From the NCBI RefSeq assembly GCF_900289115.1, contig NZ_LT985196.1, positions 2,118,751-2,182,750 on the forward strand: 64,000 bases of DNA, in the 5' to 3' direction. Both the position numbers and the translations under genes were made by a program. Position 1 is the first letter of the stretch. Every line of letters begins with the position of its first letter. This document shows, one piece after another, positions 46,841 through 55,436 of the stretch. Source of the stretch: Janibacter massiliensis (GTDB taxonomy: Bacteria; Actinomycetota; Actinomycetes; Actinomycetales; Dermatophilaceae). The notes under the pieces are model-generated. The model had not been told where the DNA came from. It did no database searches and was given only the letters and a program-made list of their open reading frames with translations.

Positions 46841-48057
46841 GACTTCTTCATGCGCCAGGCTCCGCCGTCCTCGACGCTGATGACGATGTACTTCGTACCG
46901 TCGGGGACGGCCTGGCGGGCGGTGTTCTTGCCCCTGCCGGAGGCGATGGGACCGCCCGGATCACCGACGCCCTCGACGCGGAACATCCCCTTGCCCGAGT
47001 GGGTGAACGAGACGTTGCCGCCCTTGGTGTACTTGAACACCTTGGACTTCGTTCCCGTCGCCGGGAGCTTCAGTGTCGGGGCGCTGGCGACGGGCTTGAG
47101 GGTGAGCTTCCACGGCCCGTCGGCCTGGACCTTCAGCTTCACCGGCTTGTCGCCGTAGCTCTTCATGCCGTAGATGCTCTCGGCGGAGGTGACCTTGCCG
47201 ATCTCGTTGTAGACGAGGTCGCCGGTGATCGTGCCGGTGTCGTCGACGCCGTTGACGATGAAGTTGCTCGACCCCGAGTGGGTGCCGACGACGATCGCCG
47301 AGGAGAACTGCGAGGGGATGTCGATGACCGCGTCACCGGTCCCCGAGAAGGTGTTGCCCGACTTCTTCACCGAGCCGCCGGCCGGCGAGCTGCTCGAGCT
47401 AGAGACCGGGGTGCTCGGGCTGGTCGAGGACGAGGACGAGCCGGGGCTGGTCGAGGATGACGAGCTCGACGACGGGGGGTCGGACGGGGTGTCGTCGTCC
47501 TTCATGAGCAACCAGGCGAGGGCGCCGCCGCAGAGCAGGAGCAGGAGCAGCGAGCCGCCGATGATCGCGGGGATGAGCCAGCCGGGCCGCTTCTTCGGCT
47601 CGCCGACGGCGGTCGACCCGGAGGGCGTCGCGGGCGAGGAGTACGCCGGGCCGGGGGTGTACCCCGGGGTCGCGCCCTGCCCGTAGGACGAGCCCCCGTA
47701 GCCGCCCTGGTCGGAGCTCTGCCCGTAGGACGAGGACTGTCCGTAGGACGAGGACTGTCCGTAGGACGAGGCTTCGTAGCCCTGGTCCCCGCCGGCAGCG
47801 GTGGCGTCGTACCCGCTGTCCGACGTCGCCGAGGCGTCGCCGGTGGACCCGATCGGGTGGTTGCGCGCAACGGTGCGGTCCCCCGCCTCGCCGTCGGCCG
47901 GGGCGGTCGCCTCGGCGCCGCCCACGGCGTCGGATGTGCCGGTGGCGCTCTCGACGGGCTTGGCCTGACGGTGCTCGGTCCACGCCGTGCCGTCCCACCA
48001 GCGGATCATCTCGTCGTTCTCGGGGTCGGGGTACCAACCCTCTGCCCACTGGCTCAT
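46837..48057 (-). CDS. DUF2510 membrane protein with kinase-like outer domain
   Basis: 406 residues. N-terminal DUF2510 (AEGWYPDPENDEMIRWWDG, W-rich), then a Gly/Gln/Ser/Tyr low-complexity region with SSYGQS repeats, a membrane span (PAIIGGSLLLLLLCGGALAWLL), a Ser-rich stalk, and a C-terminal domain with ADGPWKLTLKPV and a final GAWRMKKS. The last domain is recognisably related to the outer domain of the kinase encoded next, with which it is coupled by ATGA overlap. May be a substrate or co-receptor; inferred. Confidence 0.82.
   Translation of the reverse strand: MSQWAEGWYPDPENDEMIRWWDGTAWTEHRQAKPVESATGTSDAVGGAEATAPADGEAGDRTVARNHPIGSTGDASATSDSGYDATAAGGDQGYEASSYGQSSSYGQSSSYGQSSDQGGYGGSSYGQGATPGYTPGPAYSSPATPSGSTAVGEPKKRPGWLIPAIIGGSLLLLLLCGGALAWLLMKDDDTPSDPPSSSSSSSTSPGSSSSSTSPSTPVSSSSSSPAGGSVKKSGNTFSGTGDAVIDIPSQFSSAIVVGTHSGSSNFIVNGVDDTGTITGDLVYNEIGKVTSAESIYGMKSYGDKPVKLKVQADGPWKLTLKPVASAPTLKLPATGTKSKVFKYTKGGNVSFTHSGKGMFRVEGVGDPGGPIASGRGKNTARQAVPDGTKYIVISVEDGGAWRMKKS
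47720..47773. repeat. 18-base tandem repeat encoding SSYGQS
   Basis: Three consecutive near-identical copies of an 18-base unit within the low-complexity region of the DUF2510 gene. Each copy encodes SSYGQS. Copy number may vary by slippage. Confidence 0.85.
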
Positions 48058-48179
48058 GATTCGACTCCTCCGTGCCGTCGGTCCGAACACGAGGTCCACT
48101 GGATGCGGCCCCCGTCCACAGGGGACGATATCCGACGCCGGTTCCCCCGCACCGACCGCCGCGGGGGAGCTCTCCCCCG

Positions 48180-48719
48180 TCAGGAGGTGCGCCGCGCCCG
48201 CACCTCGAGCGTCGACGTGGCGGCGGCAATCAGCTCCGAGCGGGGGTGGGCGCGCCGGTCCACCGTGACGGCGACGGCCACCCCCGGCCGGGTGAGCCAG
48301 AAGGCCTGGTCGTGACCCAGCCAGACGCGCCGGCCCGCGAGGGCGACACCTCGCACCCCGGCCTCCTCGAGGGGACGCTCCTGGTAGGCCACGAACCACC
48401 TCCGCAGGTCGGTCGACGAGCGCAGCGGTCGCCCGCGCAGCACGCTCGCCCGCACGTCGACCCGCCAGCCCCCGCGAATCTGCTCCTCCCAGATCCGGGA
48501 CACGAAGCGCACGTCGTCGAACTCGTGCGTCGTCTCTACCTCGTCGCCGAGCGAGCAGGGGAACCGACGGATGACGTGCCCGTCGATGACGAGACGTCGG
48601 TACATCGGCGACGGGGTGAGCGCCCCGGCGGCCCCGGGGATCATCGTCGTGGTGGCGGCGGCGAGCGCGACGAGCGCGGCGCGCCGGGTCGGGCCGCCCG
48701 TGGGGCAGGTGCTGGTCAT
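48180..48719 (-). CDS. Exported protein of unknown function (Tat-like signal)
   Basis: 179 residues. N-terminal TRRAALVALAAATTTMIPGAAGAL resembles a Tat signal (RR followed by a hydrophobic stretch and AGA). The mature part is a mixed alpha/beta domain with many Arg residues and no recognised motif (HVIRRFPCSLGDEVETTHEFDDV, VWLGHDQAFWLTRPG). Located upstream of the DUF2510 gene, separated by about 120 bases. Confidence 0.6.
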   Translation of the reverse strand: MTSTCPTGGPTRRAALVALAAATTTMIPGAAGALTPSPMYRRLVIDGHVIRRFPCSLGDEVETTHEFDDVRFVSRIWEEQIRGGWRVDVRASVLRGRPLRSSTDLRRWFVAYQERPLEEAGVRGVALAGRRVWLGHDQAFWLTRPGVAVAVTVDRRAHPRSELIAAATSTLEVRARRTS

Positions 48720-48868
48720 CGATGCGTCCTCCGGGAGGGTTCCTGGTCGAGGACCACGCTGCCGGGCCCCGGGAGTCCTCCTCGCGCCCTGACTGCCTTC
48801 TGTGGACGGGCACCACGCGCCCGGTCCGGGTGTGGACGGGCGGGCGGCGCGGGCCGGGACCGCGAGGG

Positions 48869-49195
48869 TCAGCGCCGACGGAGACCGAGCACGAGCGCGA
48901 GGGCGCCCGCGCCGAGGAAGACCGCCGGGCAGCAGAGCGAGTACGTGATGAGCCCCCAGGCGCGAGCGGGGTTCCAGTCGAGGTAGTAGCTGATCTCGTC
49001 CAACCGCGTGACGCCCATCCCGGCGCAGCACAGGCCGAGAAGGATGAGGACGGCCGCGACGACGAGCAGGACGACTCGGGTCGTGCCTCCCGTGGCCGGG
49101 GGCTGACCCGGGGCCGGCTGGTGAGGCGGGTACGGATCGGACGGGTACGGACCGGACGGCTACGGGCCGGTGCCGGGCGGCGGTGGGAAGCTCAA
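48869..49195 (-). pseudogene. Small Pro/Tyr-rich two-span membrane protein interrupted by an amber codon
   Basis: The minus frame 48869-49195 encodes, from a TTG, LSFPPPPGTGP, then TAG (49162-49160), then PSGPYPSDPYPPHQPAPG and two hydrophobic spans (VVLLVVAAVLILLGLCCAGM and LITYSLCCPAVFLGAGALALVLGL). The TAG falls where the repeated PYPSGPYPSDPY pattern predicts Tyr, so one base change (TAC to TAG) would explain it. After the TAG no start codon occurs before the first span. Either a broken gene, read-through, or a sequencing error. There is no good ribosome site before the TTG. Confidence 0.5.
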
Positions 49196-49234
49196 GCGCA
49201 GGACGCTATCCGTCCCTCGCCGGGGACGCACGAC

Positions 49235-49271
49235 GGTGGCCCGGCGCTCTCGGGGAGAGCACCGGGCCACC
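49235..49271 (-). terminator. Hairpin terminator after nrdJ
   Basis: Inverted repeat GGTGGCCCGG (49235-49244) with CCGGGCCACC (49262-49271), with a further inner pairing GCTCTC/GAGAGC, about 50 bases beyond the nrdJ stop. A long, nearly continuous G+C-rich stem. Confidence 0.75.
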
Positions 49272-49319
49272 GGTGGAGCGCCGGTCGCCCGCGGAGGGAC
49301 GCGCGGCCGGCAGATGTGG

Positions 49320-52226
49320 TCAGCTGCAGCCGGAGGTAGAGCCGCAGCCCTCGCAGACGTAGCAGGAGCCGGCGGGGCGCATCTTCGTCCCGCACGTCAT
49401 GCACATCGGGGCGTCCGCCGTCTTGCCCTGGAACTGCTCGAGGAGGTCCTGGCTCGAGTGGATGTCGTTCGAGACCTCCCGGGCCGACGCGGCGCCCGCG
49501 CCCGAGGTGACCTCGTCCGCGTGCTCCTCGGCCTTGCGCGGCTCGGCCTTGGGGGTGGTGACGGGCGACTGGCTGTAGCCCTCCATCTCCTCCTCGATCG
49601 ACTCCGCGTCGTCGTCGGCCGTCGACGGCGCGTACGAGCCGGTCTCGAGCTGACGGGCGCGCTCCTGGGCGGTGTGGATGCCCATGTAGCTGCGGGTGTC
49701 GAAGTCGAGGTGGTCGAGCGCCAGGCGGCGGAAGACGTAGTCGACGAGGGACTGGCCCATCCGGATGTCCGGGTCGTCCGTCATGCCGGCCGGCTCGAAG
49801 CGCATGTTCGTGAACTTCTCGACGTACGTCTCGAGCGGGACGCCGTACTGCAGCGCGACGGACACCGCGATCGAGAAGGCGTCCATGACACCGGCGAGCG
49901 TCGAGCCCTGCTTGCCGAACTTGAGGAAGACCTCCCCGAGGCGGCCGTCGTCGTAGGTGCCGGCCGTGAGGTACCCCTCCGCCCCGCCGATGGCGAACGA
50001 CGTCGTCCGGGAGTCACGACGCTTCGGGAGCCGCTCTCGCGTCGGGCGGTAGACGACCTTCTCGACGACCTTCTCCGCCTCAGCCTTCGCCTCGGCCTCG
50101 GCCTTGTCGTCCTTGGCCTTCGACCCGCCGTCGGACAGCGGCTGGCCGACCTTGCAGTTGTCGCGGTAGACGGCCAGCGCCTTCAGGCCCATCTTCCAGC
50201 CCTGGACGTAGACGTCCTCGATCTCCTCGACGGTCGCGGTCTCGGGCAGGTTCACCGTCTTGCTGATCGCCCCGGAGAGGAACGGCTGCACCGCCGCCAT
50301 CATCCGCACGTGCCCCATCGGCGAGATCGCCCGCTGGCCCATCGCGGTGTCGAAGATCTCGTAGTGCTCCGGCTTCAGGCCGGGGGCGTCGACGACGTGA
50401 CCCTTGTCGGCGATGTACTCGACGATCGCCTCGACCGTCTCCTGCGCGTACCCGAGCTTCTTCAGGGCACGAGGGATCGTGAGGTTGACGATCTGCATGG
50501 AGCCGCCGCCGACGAGCTTCTTGAACTTCACCAGCGAGAAGTCCGGCTCGATGCCCGTCGTGTCGCAGTCCATCATGAAGCCGATGGTCCCCGTGGGGGC
50601 CAGGACGGAGGCCTGCGCGTTGCGGTACCCGTTCTCCTCTCCCGTGCGGACGACCGCGTCCCACGCCCGGGTGGCGAACGCGTGGATCTCCTTGTCCATC
50701 GTGCCGACCGTGCGGACGGCGTCGTTGGCCGCCTGGTGCTTGCGCATGACGCGCTTGTGGGCATCGGCGTTGCGGGCGTAGCCGGCGTACGGGCCGACGA
50801 TCCCGGCCAGCTCGGCCGAGCGCTTGTACGCCGCGCCGGTGAGCAGGGAGGTGATCGCGGCGGCCAGAGCGCGACCGCCGTCGGAGTCGTAGCCGTGGCC
50901 CGTCGCCATGAGGAGGGCACCGAGGTTGGCGTACCCGATACCGAGCTGGCGGTAGTCGCGGGTCGTCTTGCCGATCGGCTCCGTCGGGAAGTCGGCGAAG
51001 CAGATCGAGATGTCCATCGCGGTGATGACGAGCTCGGCGACCTTCTGGAAGGTCTCGGCGTCGAAGGTGTCGTCCTCGCGCAGGAACTTCAGGAGGTTGA
51101 GCGAGGCGAGGTTGCAGCTGGAGTTGTCGAGCGACATGTACTCGCTGCACGGGTTCGAGGCGGTGATCCGGCCGGTCTCGGGGTTGGTGTGCCAGTCGTT
51201 GATCGTGTCGTCGTACTGGATGCCCGGGTCGGCGCACTCCCACGCGGCCTTGGCGATCTTGCCCATGAGCTCGCGGGCGTCGACGGTCTCGATGACCGAG
51301 CCGTCCTTGCGGGAGGTGAGGCCGAACTGCGCACCCTCCTCGACCGCGCGCATGAACTCGTCGGTGACGCGGACGGAGTTGTTGGCGTTCTGGTACTGGA
51401 CGGAGACGATGTCCTTGCCGCCCAGGTCCATGTCGAAACCGGCGTCGCGCAGGGCGCGGATCTTGTCCTCCTCGCGCGCCTTCGTCTCGACGAACTCCTC
51501 GATGTCCGGGTGGTCGACGTCGAGGACGACCATCTTCGCCGCCCGGCGGGTCGCGCCGCCCGACTTGATCGTGCCCGCGGAGGCGTCGGCGCCGCGCATG
51601 AAGGAGACGGGGCCGGAGGCCGTACCGCCGGAGGACAGCAGCTCCTTGCTCGAACGGATGCGGGAGAGGTTGAGGCCGGCGCCGGAGCCGCCCTTGAAGA
51701 TGAACCCCTCCTCCTTGTACCAGTTGAGGATCGAGTCCATCGAGTCGTCGACGGAGAGGATGAAGCAGGCACTCACCTGCTGCGGCGACCGCGTCCCGAC
51801 GTTGAACCACACCGGCGAGTTGAACGAGAACACCTGGTGCAGCAGGGCGTGGGTGAGCTCGTGCTCGAAGATCTCCGCGTCCTTGTCCGTCGCGAAGTAG
51901 CCGTGCTCCTGGCCCGCCCGGACGTACGTGAGGACGACGCGGTCGATCAGCTGCTTGAGGCCGGTCTCCCGCTCCGGGGTGCCGACCGCGCCGCGGAAGT
52001 ACTTCGTCGTGACGATCGTGCTCGCGTTGACCGACCAGAAGTCGGGGAACTCGACGCCTCGCTGCTCGAAGATCGTCTCCCCGGTCTTCCAGTTCTGCTG
52101 GACGACGTCGCGCGACTCCCACGTGACGGCGTCGTACGGGTGGACGCCCTCCGTCGTGAAGATGCGCTCGATCGTCAGGCCCTTCGCGGGCCGGGTGGGT
52201 GCGGCCGTCTCGGCGGTCTCGGTCAT
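49320..52226 (-). CDS. nrdJ: Class II (B12-dependent) ribonucleotide reductase NrdJ
   Basis: 968 residues. Makes deoxyribonucleotides using adenosylcobalamin. Family blocks include NSPVWFNVG, GGSGAGLNLSRIR, GGATRRAAKMVVLDVDHPDIEEFV, NPCSEYMSLDNSSCNLASLNL (active Cys region) and APTGTIGFMMDCDTTGIEPDF. The C-terminus is a Cys-rich zinc-type tail, CMTCGTKMRPAGSCYVCEGCG. Upstream ribosome site CAGGAG. Second gene after nrdR, 82 bases away. No cobalamin riboswitch was recognised. Confidence 0.96.
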   Translation of the reverse strand: MTETAETAAPTRPAKGLTIERIFTTEGVHPYDAVTWESRDVVQQNWKTGETIFEQRGVEFPDFWSVNASTIVTTKYFRGAVGTPERETGLKQLIDRVVLTYVRAGQEHGYFATDKDAEIFEHELTHALLHQVFSFNSPVWFNVGTRSPQQVSACFILSVDDSMDSILNWYKEEGFIFKGGSGAGLNLSRIRSSKELLSSGGTASGPVSFMRGADASAGTIKSGGATRRAAKMVVLDVDHPDIEEFVETKAREEDKIRALRDAGFDMDLGGKDIVSVQYQNANNSVRVTDEFMRAVEEGAQFGLTSRKDGSVIETVDARELMGKIAKAAWECADPGIQYDDTINDWHTNPETGRITASNPCSEYMSLDNSSCNLASLNLLKFLREDDTFDAETFQKVAELVITAMDISICFADFPTEPIGKTTRDYRQLGIGYANLGALLMATGHGYDSDGGRALAAAITSLLTGAAYKRSAELAGIVGPYAGYARNADAHKRVMRKHQAANDAVRTVGTMDKEIHAFATRAWDAVVRTGEENGYRNAQASVLAPTGTIGFMMDCDTTGIEPDFSLVKFKKLVGGGSMQIVNLTIPRALKKLGYAQETVEAIVEYIADKGHVVDAPGLKPEHYEIFDTAMGQRAISPMGHVRMMAAVQPFLSGAISKTVNLPETATVEEIEDVYVQGWKMGLKALAVYRDNCKVGQPLSDGGSKAKDDKAEAEAKAEAEKVVEKVVYRPTRERLPKRRDSRTTSFAIGGAEGYLTAGTYDDGRLGEVFLKFGKQGSTLAGVMDAFSIAVSVALQYGVPLETYVEKFTNMRFEPAGMTDDPDIRMGQSLVDYVFRRLALDHLDFDTRSYMGIHTAQERARQLETGSYAPSTADDDAESIEEEMEGYSQSPVTTPKAEPRKAEEHADEVTSGAGAASAREVSNDIHSSQDLLEQFQGKTADAPMCMTCGTKMRPAGSCYVCEGCGSTSGCS

Positions 52227-52308
52227 CGTCCTACTCTCCTGGTGGGTCCGGGTGCAGCGTGCGGATGCGGTGTGTTCGGTGCTCGTGGGGTCAGGCGGTC
52301 GTGGGGGG

Positions 52309-52785
52309 TCAGGCGGTCGCGGGCTCGTCGACGGTCGGCTCGCGCTCGGCCCGCAGGAGCGCGATGGCGGCCTCGAAGTCCTCGAGGGAGTCGAAGCCCT
52401 GGTAGACGGAGGCGAACCGGAGGTAGGCGACCTCGTCGAGCTCGCGCAACGGCCCGAGGATCGCCATGCCGACCTCGTGCGCGTCGACCTCGGCGCTGCC
52501 GGCCAACCGGATCGTCTCCTCGACCTGCTGGGCGAGCACCGCGAGATCGTCCTCGCTCACCGGGCGCCCCTGGCAGGCCTTGCGGACGCCGACGAGGACC
52601 TTGCTCCGGCTGAACGGCTCGGTGACCCCGGACCGCTTGAGCACGGACAGGCTCGCCGTCTCGATGGTCGTGAACCGACGGTTGCACGCCGGGCACTGGC
52701 GCCGGCGCCGGATCTGGCCGCCGTCGTCCGCGGTGCGCGAGTCGACGACCCGGGAGTCGGTGTTGCGGCAGAACGGGCAGTGCAC
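52309..52785 (-). CDS. nrdR: Transcriptional repressor NrdR
   Basis: Zinc-finger plus ATP-cone regulator of ribonucleotide reductase genes. 158 residues from GTG 52785 give the usual N-terminus [16 protein letters not shown], the second Cys pair CPACNRRF, then an ATP cone ([23 protein letters not shown]). The ribosome site AGGAG lies six bases before this GTG. Two NrdR boxes upstream indicate autoregulation together with nrdJ. Confidence 0.96.
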   Translation of the reverse strand: MHCPFCRNTDSRVVDSRTADDGGQIRRRRQCPACNRRFTTIETASLSVLKRSGVTEPFSRSKVLVGVRKACQGRPVSEDDLAVLAQQVEETIRLAGSAEVDAHEVGMAILGPLRELDEVAYLRFASVYQGFDSLEDFEAAIALLRAEREPTVDEPATA

Positions 52786-52868
52786 CGAGGGCTCCTCTCG
52801 CATGTCGGGGTCGTGCCTGGGATGGGGAGAACCTGTGGGTAGGACCGATCTCCTTGTGCACGAATGGT

Positions 52869-52915
52869 GCACAACATGTGGATGAATCACATCGGTGTAA
52901 CCACTAGATGTAGTG
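52869..52915 (-). promoter_or_regulatory. Pair of NrdR boxes before nrdR-nrdJ
   Basis: Box one at 52869-52884 (GCACAACATGTGGATG) and box two at 52900-52915 (ACCACTAGATGTAGTG), with starts 31 bases apart, three helical turns. The second, read on the minus strand as CACTACATCTAGTGGT, fits the ACACNANATCTAGTGG-like consensus well; the first is degenerate. Spacing and position upstream of nrdR are those of known NrdR operators. Confidence 0.7.
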
Positions 52916-53006
52916 CCATTACAACCCATCACCCACGAGGGCGCAAGCGTCGAGGTCGGGCGCGTCCCGCGCGCTCCCGAGAATCCGGGCGACACGCCGG
53001 GATGAC

Positions 53007-53040
53007 GATCGCCGGCCACCGCGAGCGGCGACCGGCGATC
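53007..53040 (-). terminator. Hairpin downstream of the LysM gene
   Basis: Perfect nine-base inverted repeat GATCGCCGG (53007-53015) with CCGGCGATC (53032-53040), 45 bases past the LysM-gene stop and ahead of the NrdR operator. Likely separates the two transcription units. Confidence 0.55.
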
Positions 53041-53084
53041 CCCACCTCGGCGCCGGGTCGAAGTGCACCGAGGAGCTCTGGGGC

Positions 53085-53456
53085 TCACTCCGGGATGACG
53101 AGCTCCTGCCCCGCGGCGACTCCGTCGCCGGGCAGGTCGTTCGCGAGCCGGAGGGCCACGACGGCCTCGGCGACGGGGCGGCCGGGCATCTCGACGGCAG
53201 CGATCTCCGACAGGGTCTGGCCCGGCGCGACCGTCACCATGCGGCCTCCCCCGGCGGCCTCGCCGGCGCCGGCCAGGCCGACGAACAGGGCCAGCGCGAC
53301 GACGGCCGTCACGAGGACCGTGAGGGCGAGCCGACCCCGGCGGGTGATCCGCACAGCGGGCTCACGAACGACGACGGCACCCCCGGTCGGGACCGGCACG
53401 AGGTGGCGGCGAGGGCGGGGCGAGCTCAGCTGCCAGTCGGCGAGTGCTGCGGTCAT
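53085..53456 (-). CDS. LysM-domain cell-division suppressor (ChiZ/DivS/YneA-like)
   Basis: 123 residues: cytoplasmic Arg-rich start, one membrane span ([22 protein letters not shown]), then a LysM domain ([17 protein letters not shown]...[22 protein letters not shown]). It lies between nrdR and lexA, transcribed away from lexA. M. tuberculosis Rv2719c (ChiZ) and C. glutamicum DivS hold exactly this place and halt division after DNA damage. The SOS box at 53498-53513, about 42 bases upstream, indicates LexA control. Confidence 0.85.
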   Translation of the reverse strand: MTAALADWQLSSPRPRRHLVPVPTGGAVVVREPAVRITRRGRLALTVLVTAVVALALFVGLAGAGEAAGGGRMVTVAPGQTLSEIAAVEMPGRPVAEAVVALRLANDLPGDGVAAGQELVIPE

Positions 53457-53497
53457 GCTGTCCTCCAGTCCTGCGCGACCGGCTGGTCCGGCCACGT

Positions 53498-53513
53498 TCG
53501 AAACCCTGTTCGA
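53498..53513. promoter_or_regulatory. SOS box (LexA site) near the LysM gene
   Basis: TCGAAACCCTGTTCGA, one mismatch to TCGAAC-N4-GTTCGA. It overlaps a further GTTCGATCGAAC palindrome (53508-53519). Placed to control the leftward LysM gene. Confidence 0.75.
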
Positions 53514-53567
53514 TCGAACGTACGTCCAATGTGTAGCACGCGTGTTCGACACGGGGCAAGACACGCG

Positions 53568-53583
53568 TCGAACAGGTGTTTGA
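53568..53583. promoter_or_regulatory. SOS box (LexA site) near lexA
   Basis: TCGAACAGGTGTTTGA, one mismatch to the actinobacterial LexA consensus TCGAAC-N4-GTTCGA, about 100 bases before the lexA start. Autoregulation of lexA is expected. Confidence 0.75.
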
Positions 53584-53686
53584 GTGCGGCACCGGCGATC
53601 CGTACGCTTGTTCCCACGAGAAGGAGCCAACCAGCGAGGTCCGACAACGGCCCCCGCCCGGCTCCGCGAGGGAAGGACTGATCGAG

Positions 53687-54487
53687 ATGGCGCGCGAGTC
53701 GCGAGGCCGTGGCACGGGGTCCGACGACGCCCCCGGCACCCGGTCGGAGAACGTCACCGCGCTGCCGGACCGGGACACGGGCACCGCGCTGACGGTCCGC
53801 CAGCAGCGCATCCTCGAGGTCATCCGCACCCAGGTCGAGCGCCGCGGGTACCCGCCGAGCATCCGCGAGATCGGCGACGCGGTCGGGCTGACCAGCCCGT
53901 CGAGCGTCGCCCACCAGCTCTCCACCCTCGAGCGCAAGGGGTACCTGCGTCGGGACCCGCACCGTCCCCGGGCCATCGAGGTCGTCGACCCCGCGGCGTC
54001 GCAGGTGCGGCCGGAGGTGACCGACCCGGGCACGACGTCGGACCTCACCGGCTACCGCGGTGGCGCCAGCCCGGACGGCGTCGACCCGACGGGCTCGGGC
54101 GACGAGCGCCCGGAGGCGTCCTACGTCCCCGTCCTGGGGCGGATCGCCGCTGGCGTCCCGATCACGGCCGAGGAGTCCGTCGAGGACGTCTTCCCCCTCC
54201 CCCGGCAGATCGTCGGCGAGGGTCCGCTGTTCCTCCTCCAGGTCGTCGGTGACTCGATGATCGACGCGGCCATCTGCGACGGCGACTGGGTCGTCGTCCG
54301 GCAGCAGCCGACTGCCGACAACGGCGACATCGTCGCGGCGATGCTCGACAACGAGGCGACCGTGAAGACGTTCAAGCGCCGCGACGGCAAGGTGCGGCTG
54401 ATGCCGCACAACCCGGCCTTCGACCCCATCGACGGGGACCACGCGACGATCCTCGGCAAGGTGACCGCGGTCCTGCGCCGCGTCTGA
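53687..54487 (+). CDS. lexA: SOS repressor LexA
   Basis: 266 residues. Winged helix [29 protein letters not shown] near residues 35-65, self-cleavage site Ala155-Gly156 (GRIAAGVPI), catalytic Ser190 (VGDSMIDAA) and Lys227 (ATVKTFK). The ATG at 53687 has GGAAGGA before it; the frame is open upstream, but those residues are not LexA-like. An extended linker of about 30 residues before the protease domain is common in actinobacteria. Confidence 0.96.
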   Translation: MARESRGRGTGSDDAPGTRSENVTALPDRDTGTALTVRQQRILEVIRTQVERRGYPPSIREIGDAVGLTSPSSVAHQLSTLERKGYLRRDPHRPRAIEVVDPAASQVRPEVTDPGTTSDLTGYRGGASPDGVDPTGSGDERPEASYVPVLGRIAAGVPITAEESVEDVFPLPRQIVGEGPLFLLQVVGDSMIDAAICDGDWVVVRQQPTADNGDIVAAMLDNEATVKTFKRRDGKVRLMPHNPAFDPIDGDHATILGKVTAVLRRV

Positions 54488-54493
54488 CCGCGC

Positions 54494-55396
54494 TCAGCCG
54501 ACGAGCTCGACGAGCCGCTCCAGCGCCGGCCGGAGCGGCTCGTCGACGTGCACGGTGTGCAGGTGCTCGTCGCGGGTCGCACGGCGGGTGATCGTCAGCA
54601 CGGGGATGCCGCGGGCCGCGGCGCGCCGGACGAAGCGCAGCCCCGACATCACCCCGAGGCTCGTGCCGAGGACGAGGAGGGCGGGTGCGGCCTCCACCCG
54701 TGCGAACACCTCGTCGACGAGCGGTCGCGGGACGGACTCGCCGAAGAAGACGACGTCCGGCTTGAGGAGGTCGGCACCGCACGCGGCGCACCGTGGGACG
54801 ACGAACCGCTCGACGTGTGCCGCCTCGAGCGAGACGTCCCCGTCGGGACGGATCTCGTCGGAGGTCGCCTCGAACCCGGGGTTGTCGGCACGTATCCGCA
54901 CGTCGAGGTCGGTGCGGGAGGTCCGGGCACCGCAGCCGAGGCACACGACCGCCGACAGGGAGCCGTGGAGCTCGACGACGTCGGTGGCCCCCGCCCGCTG
55001 GTGCAGCCCGTCGACGTTCTGCGTGACGATCCCACCGACGACCCCCGCCCGCTGGAGGGCGGTGAGCGCGGTGTGGCACCCGTTCGGCCGCGCCGCGTCG
55101 AACCGCGCCCACCCGACGAACGAGCGAGCCCAGTACCGGCGGCGGGCCTCGGGCGAGCCGACGAACTCCGCGAGCTCCATCGGGGCGACGCGCCGCCGAC
55201 CGTCCGGGCCGCGGTAGTCCGGGATCCCCGAGTCGGTGGACACCCCCGCGCCGGTGAGGGCGAGCGCGGGCGCACCGCGGGTCGCCGGGCGGAGGTTGTC
55301 GGCGATCTCCTCGACGGTGCCGGGTCGCGTCACGGTCACATCGAGCGGGCGAACGCTCGCCACCGTCCGCCGCACGGCCCCTGCCTCCATCTGCAC
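54494..55396 (-). CDS. NAD-dependent protein deacetylase (sirtuin)
   Basis: Sir2 family, 300 residues. NAD-binding ALTGAGVSTDSGIPDYRGP, VTQNVDGLHQRAG with catalytic His in ELHGSLS, two Cys pairs CLGCGART and CAACGADL binding zinc, then VFFGESVP and LGTSLGVMSG. The start is a GTG (55396), with an ATG two codons in. It runs toward lexA, whose stop is seven bases away, and is divergent from the LysR gene. Confidence 0.92.
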   Translation of the reverse strand: MQMEAGAVRRTVASVRPLDVTVTRPGTVEEIADNLRPATRGAPALALTGAGVSTDSGIPDYRGPDGRRRVAPMELAEFVGSPEARRRYWARSFVGWARFDAARPNGCHTALTALQRAGVVGGIVTQNVDGLHQRAGATDVVELHGSLSAVVCLGCGARTSRTDLDVRIRADNPGFEATSDEIRPDGDVSLEAAHVERFVVPRCAACGADLLKPDVVFFGESVPRPLVDEVFARVEAAPALLVLGTSLGVMSGLRFVRRAAARGIPVLTITRRATRDEHLHTVHVDEPLRPALERLVELVG

Positions 55397-55436
55397 GGCC
55401 CCATCCTCCCCGACCGTCGACGCCTATCCTGCCCCC

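Noticed and set aside
49170-52613. 1147-codon plus-strand frame opposite nrdJ and nrdR
   Set aside because: Antisense to well-conserved nrdJ/nrdR; no homology signal and no ribosome site.
52786-53084. Cobalamin riboswitch before the B12-dependent reductase
   Set aside because: No B12-box-like block was seen; the region is explained by NrdR boxes and a terminator.
53576-53686. N-terminally extended LexA from an upstream in-frame start
   Set aside because: Extra residues are not LexA-like and overlap the SOS box; the ATG at 53687 has a ribosome site.
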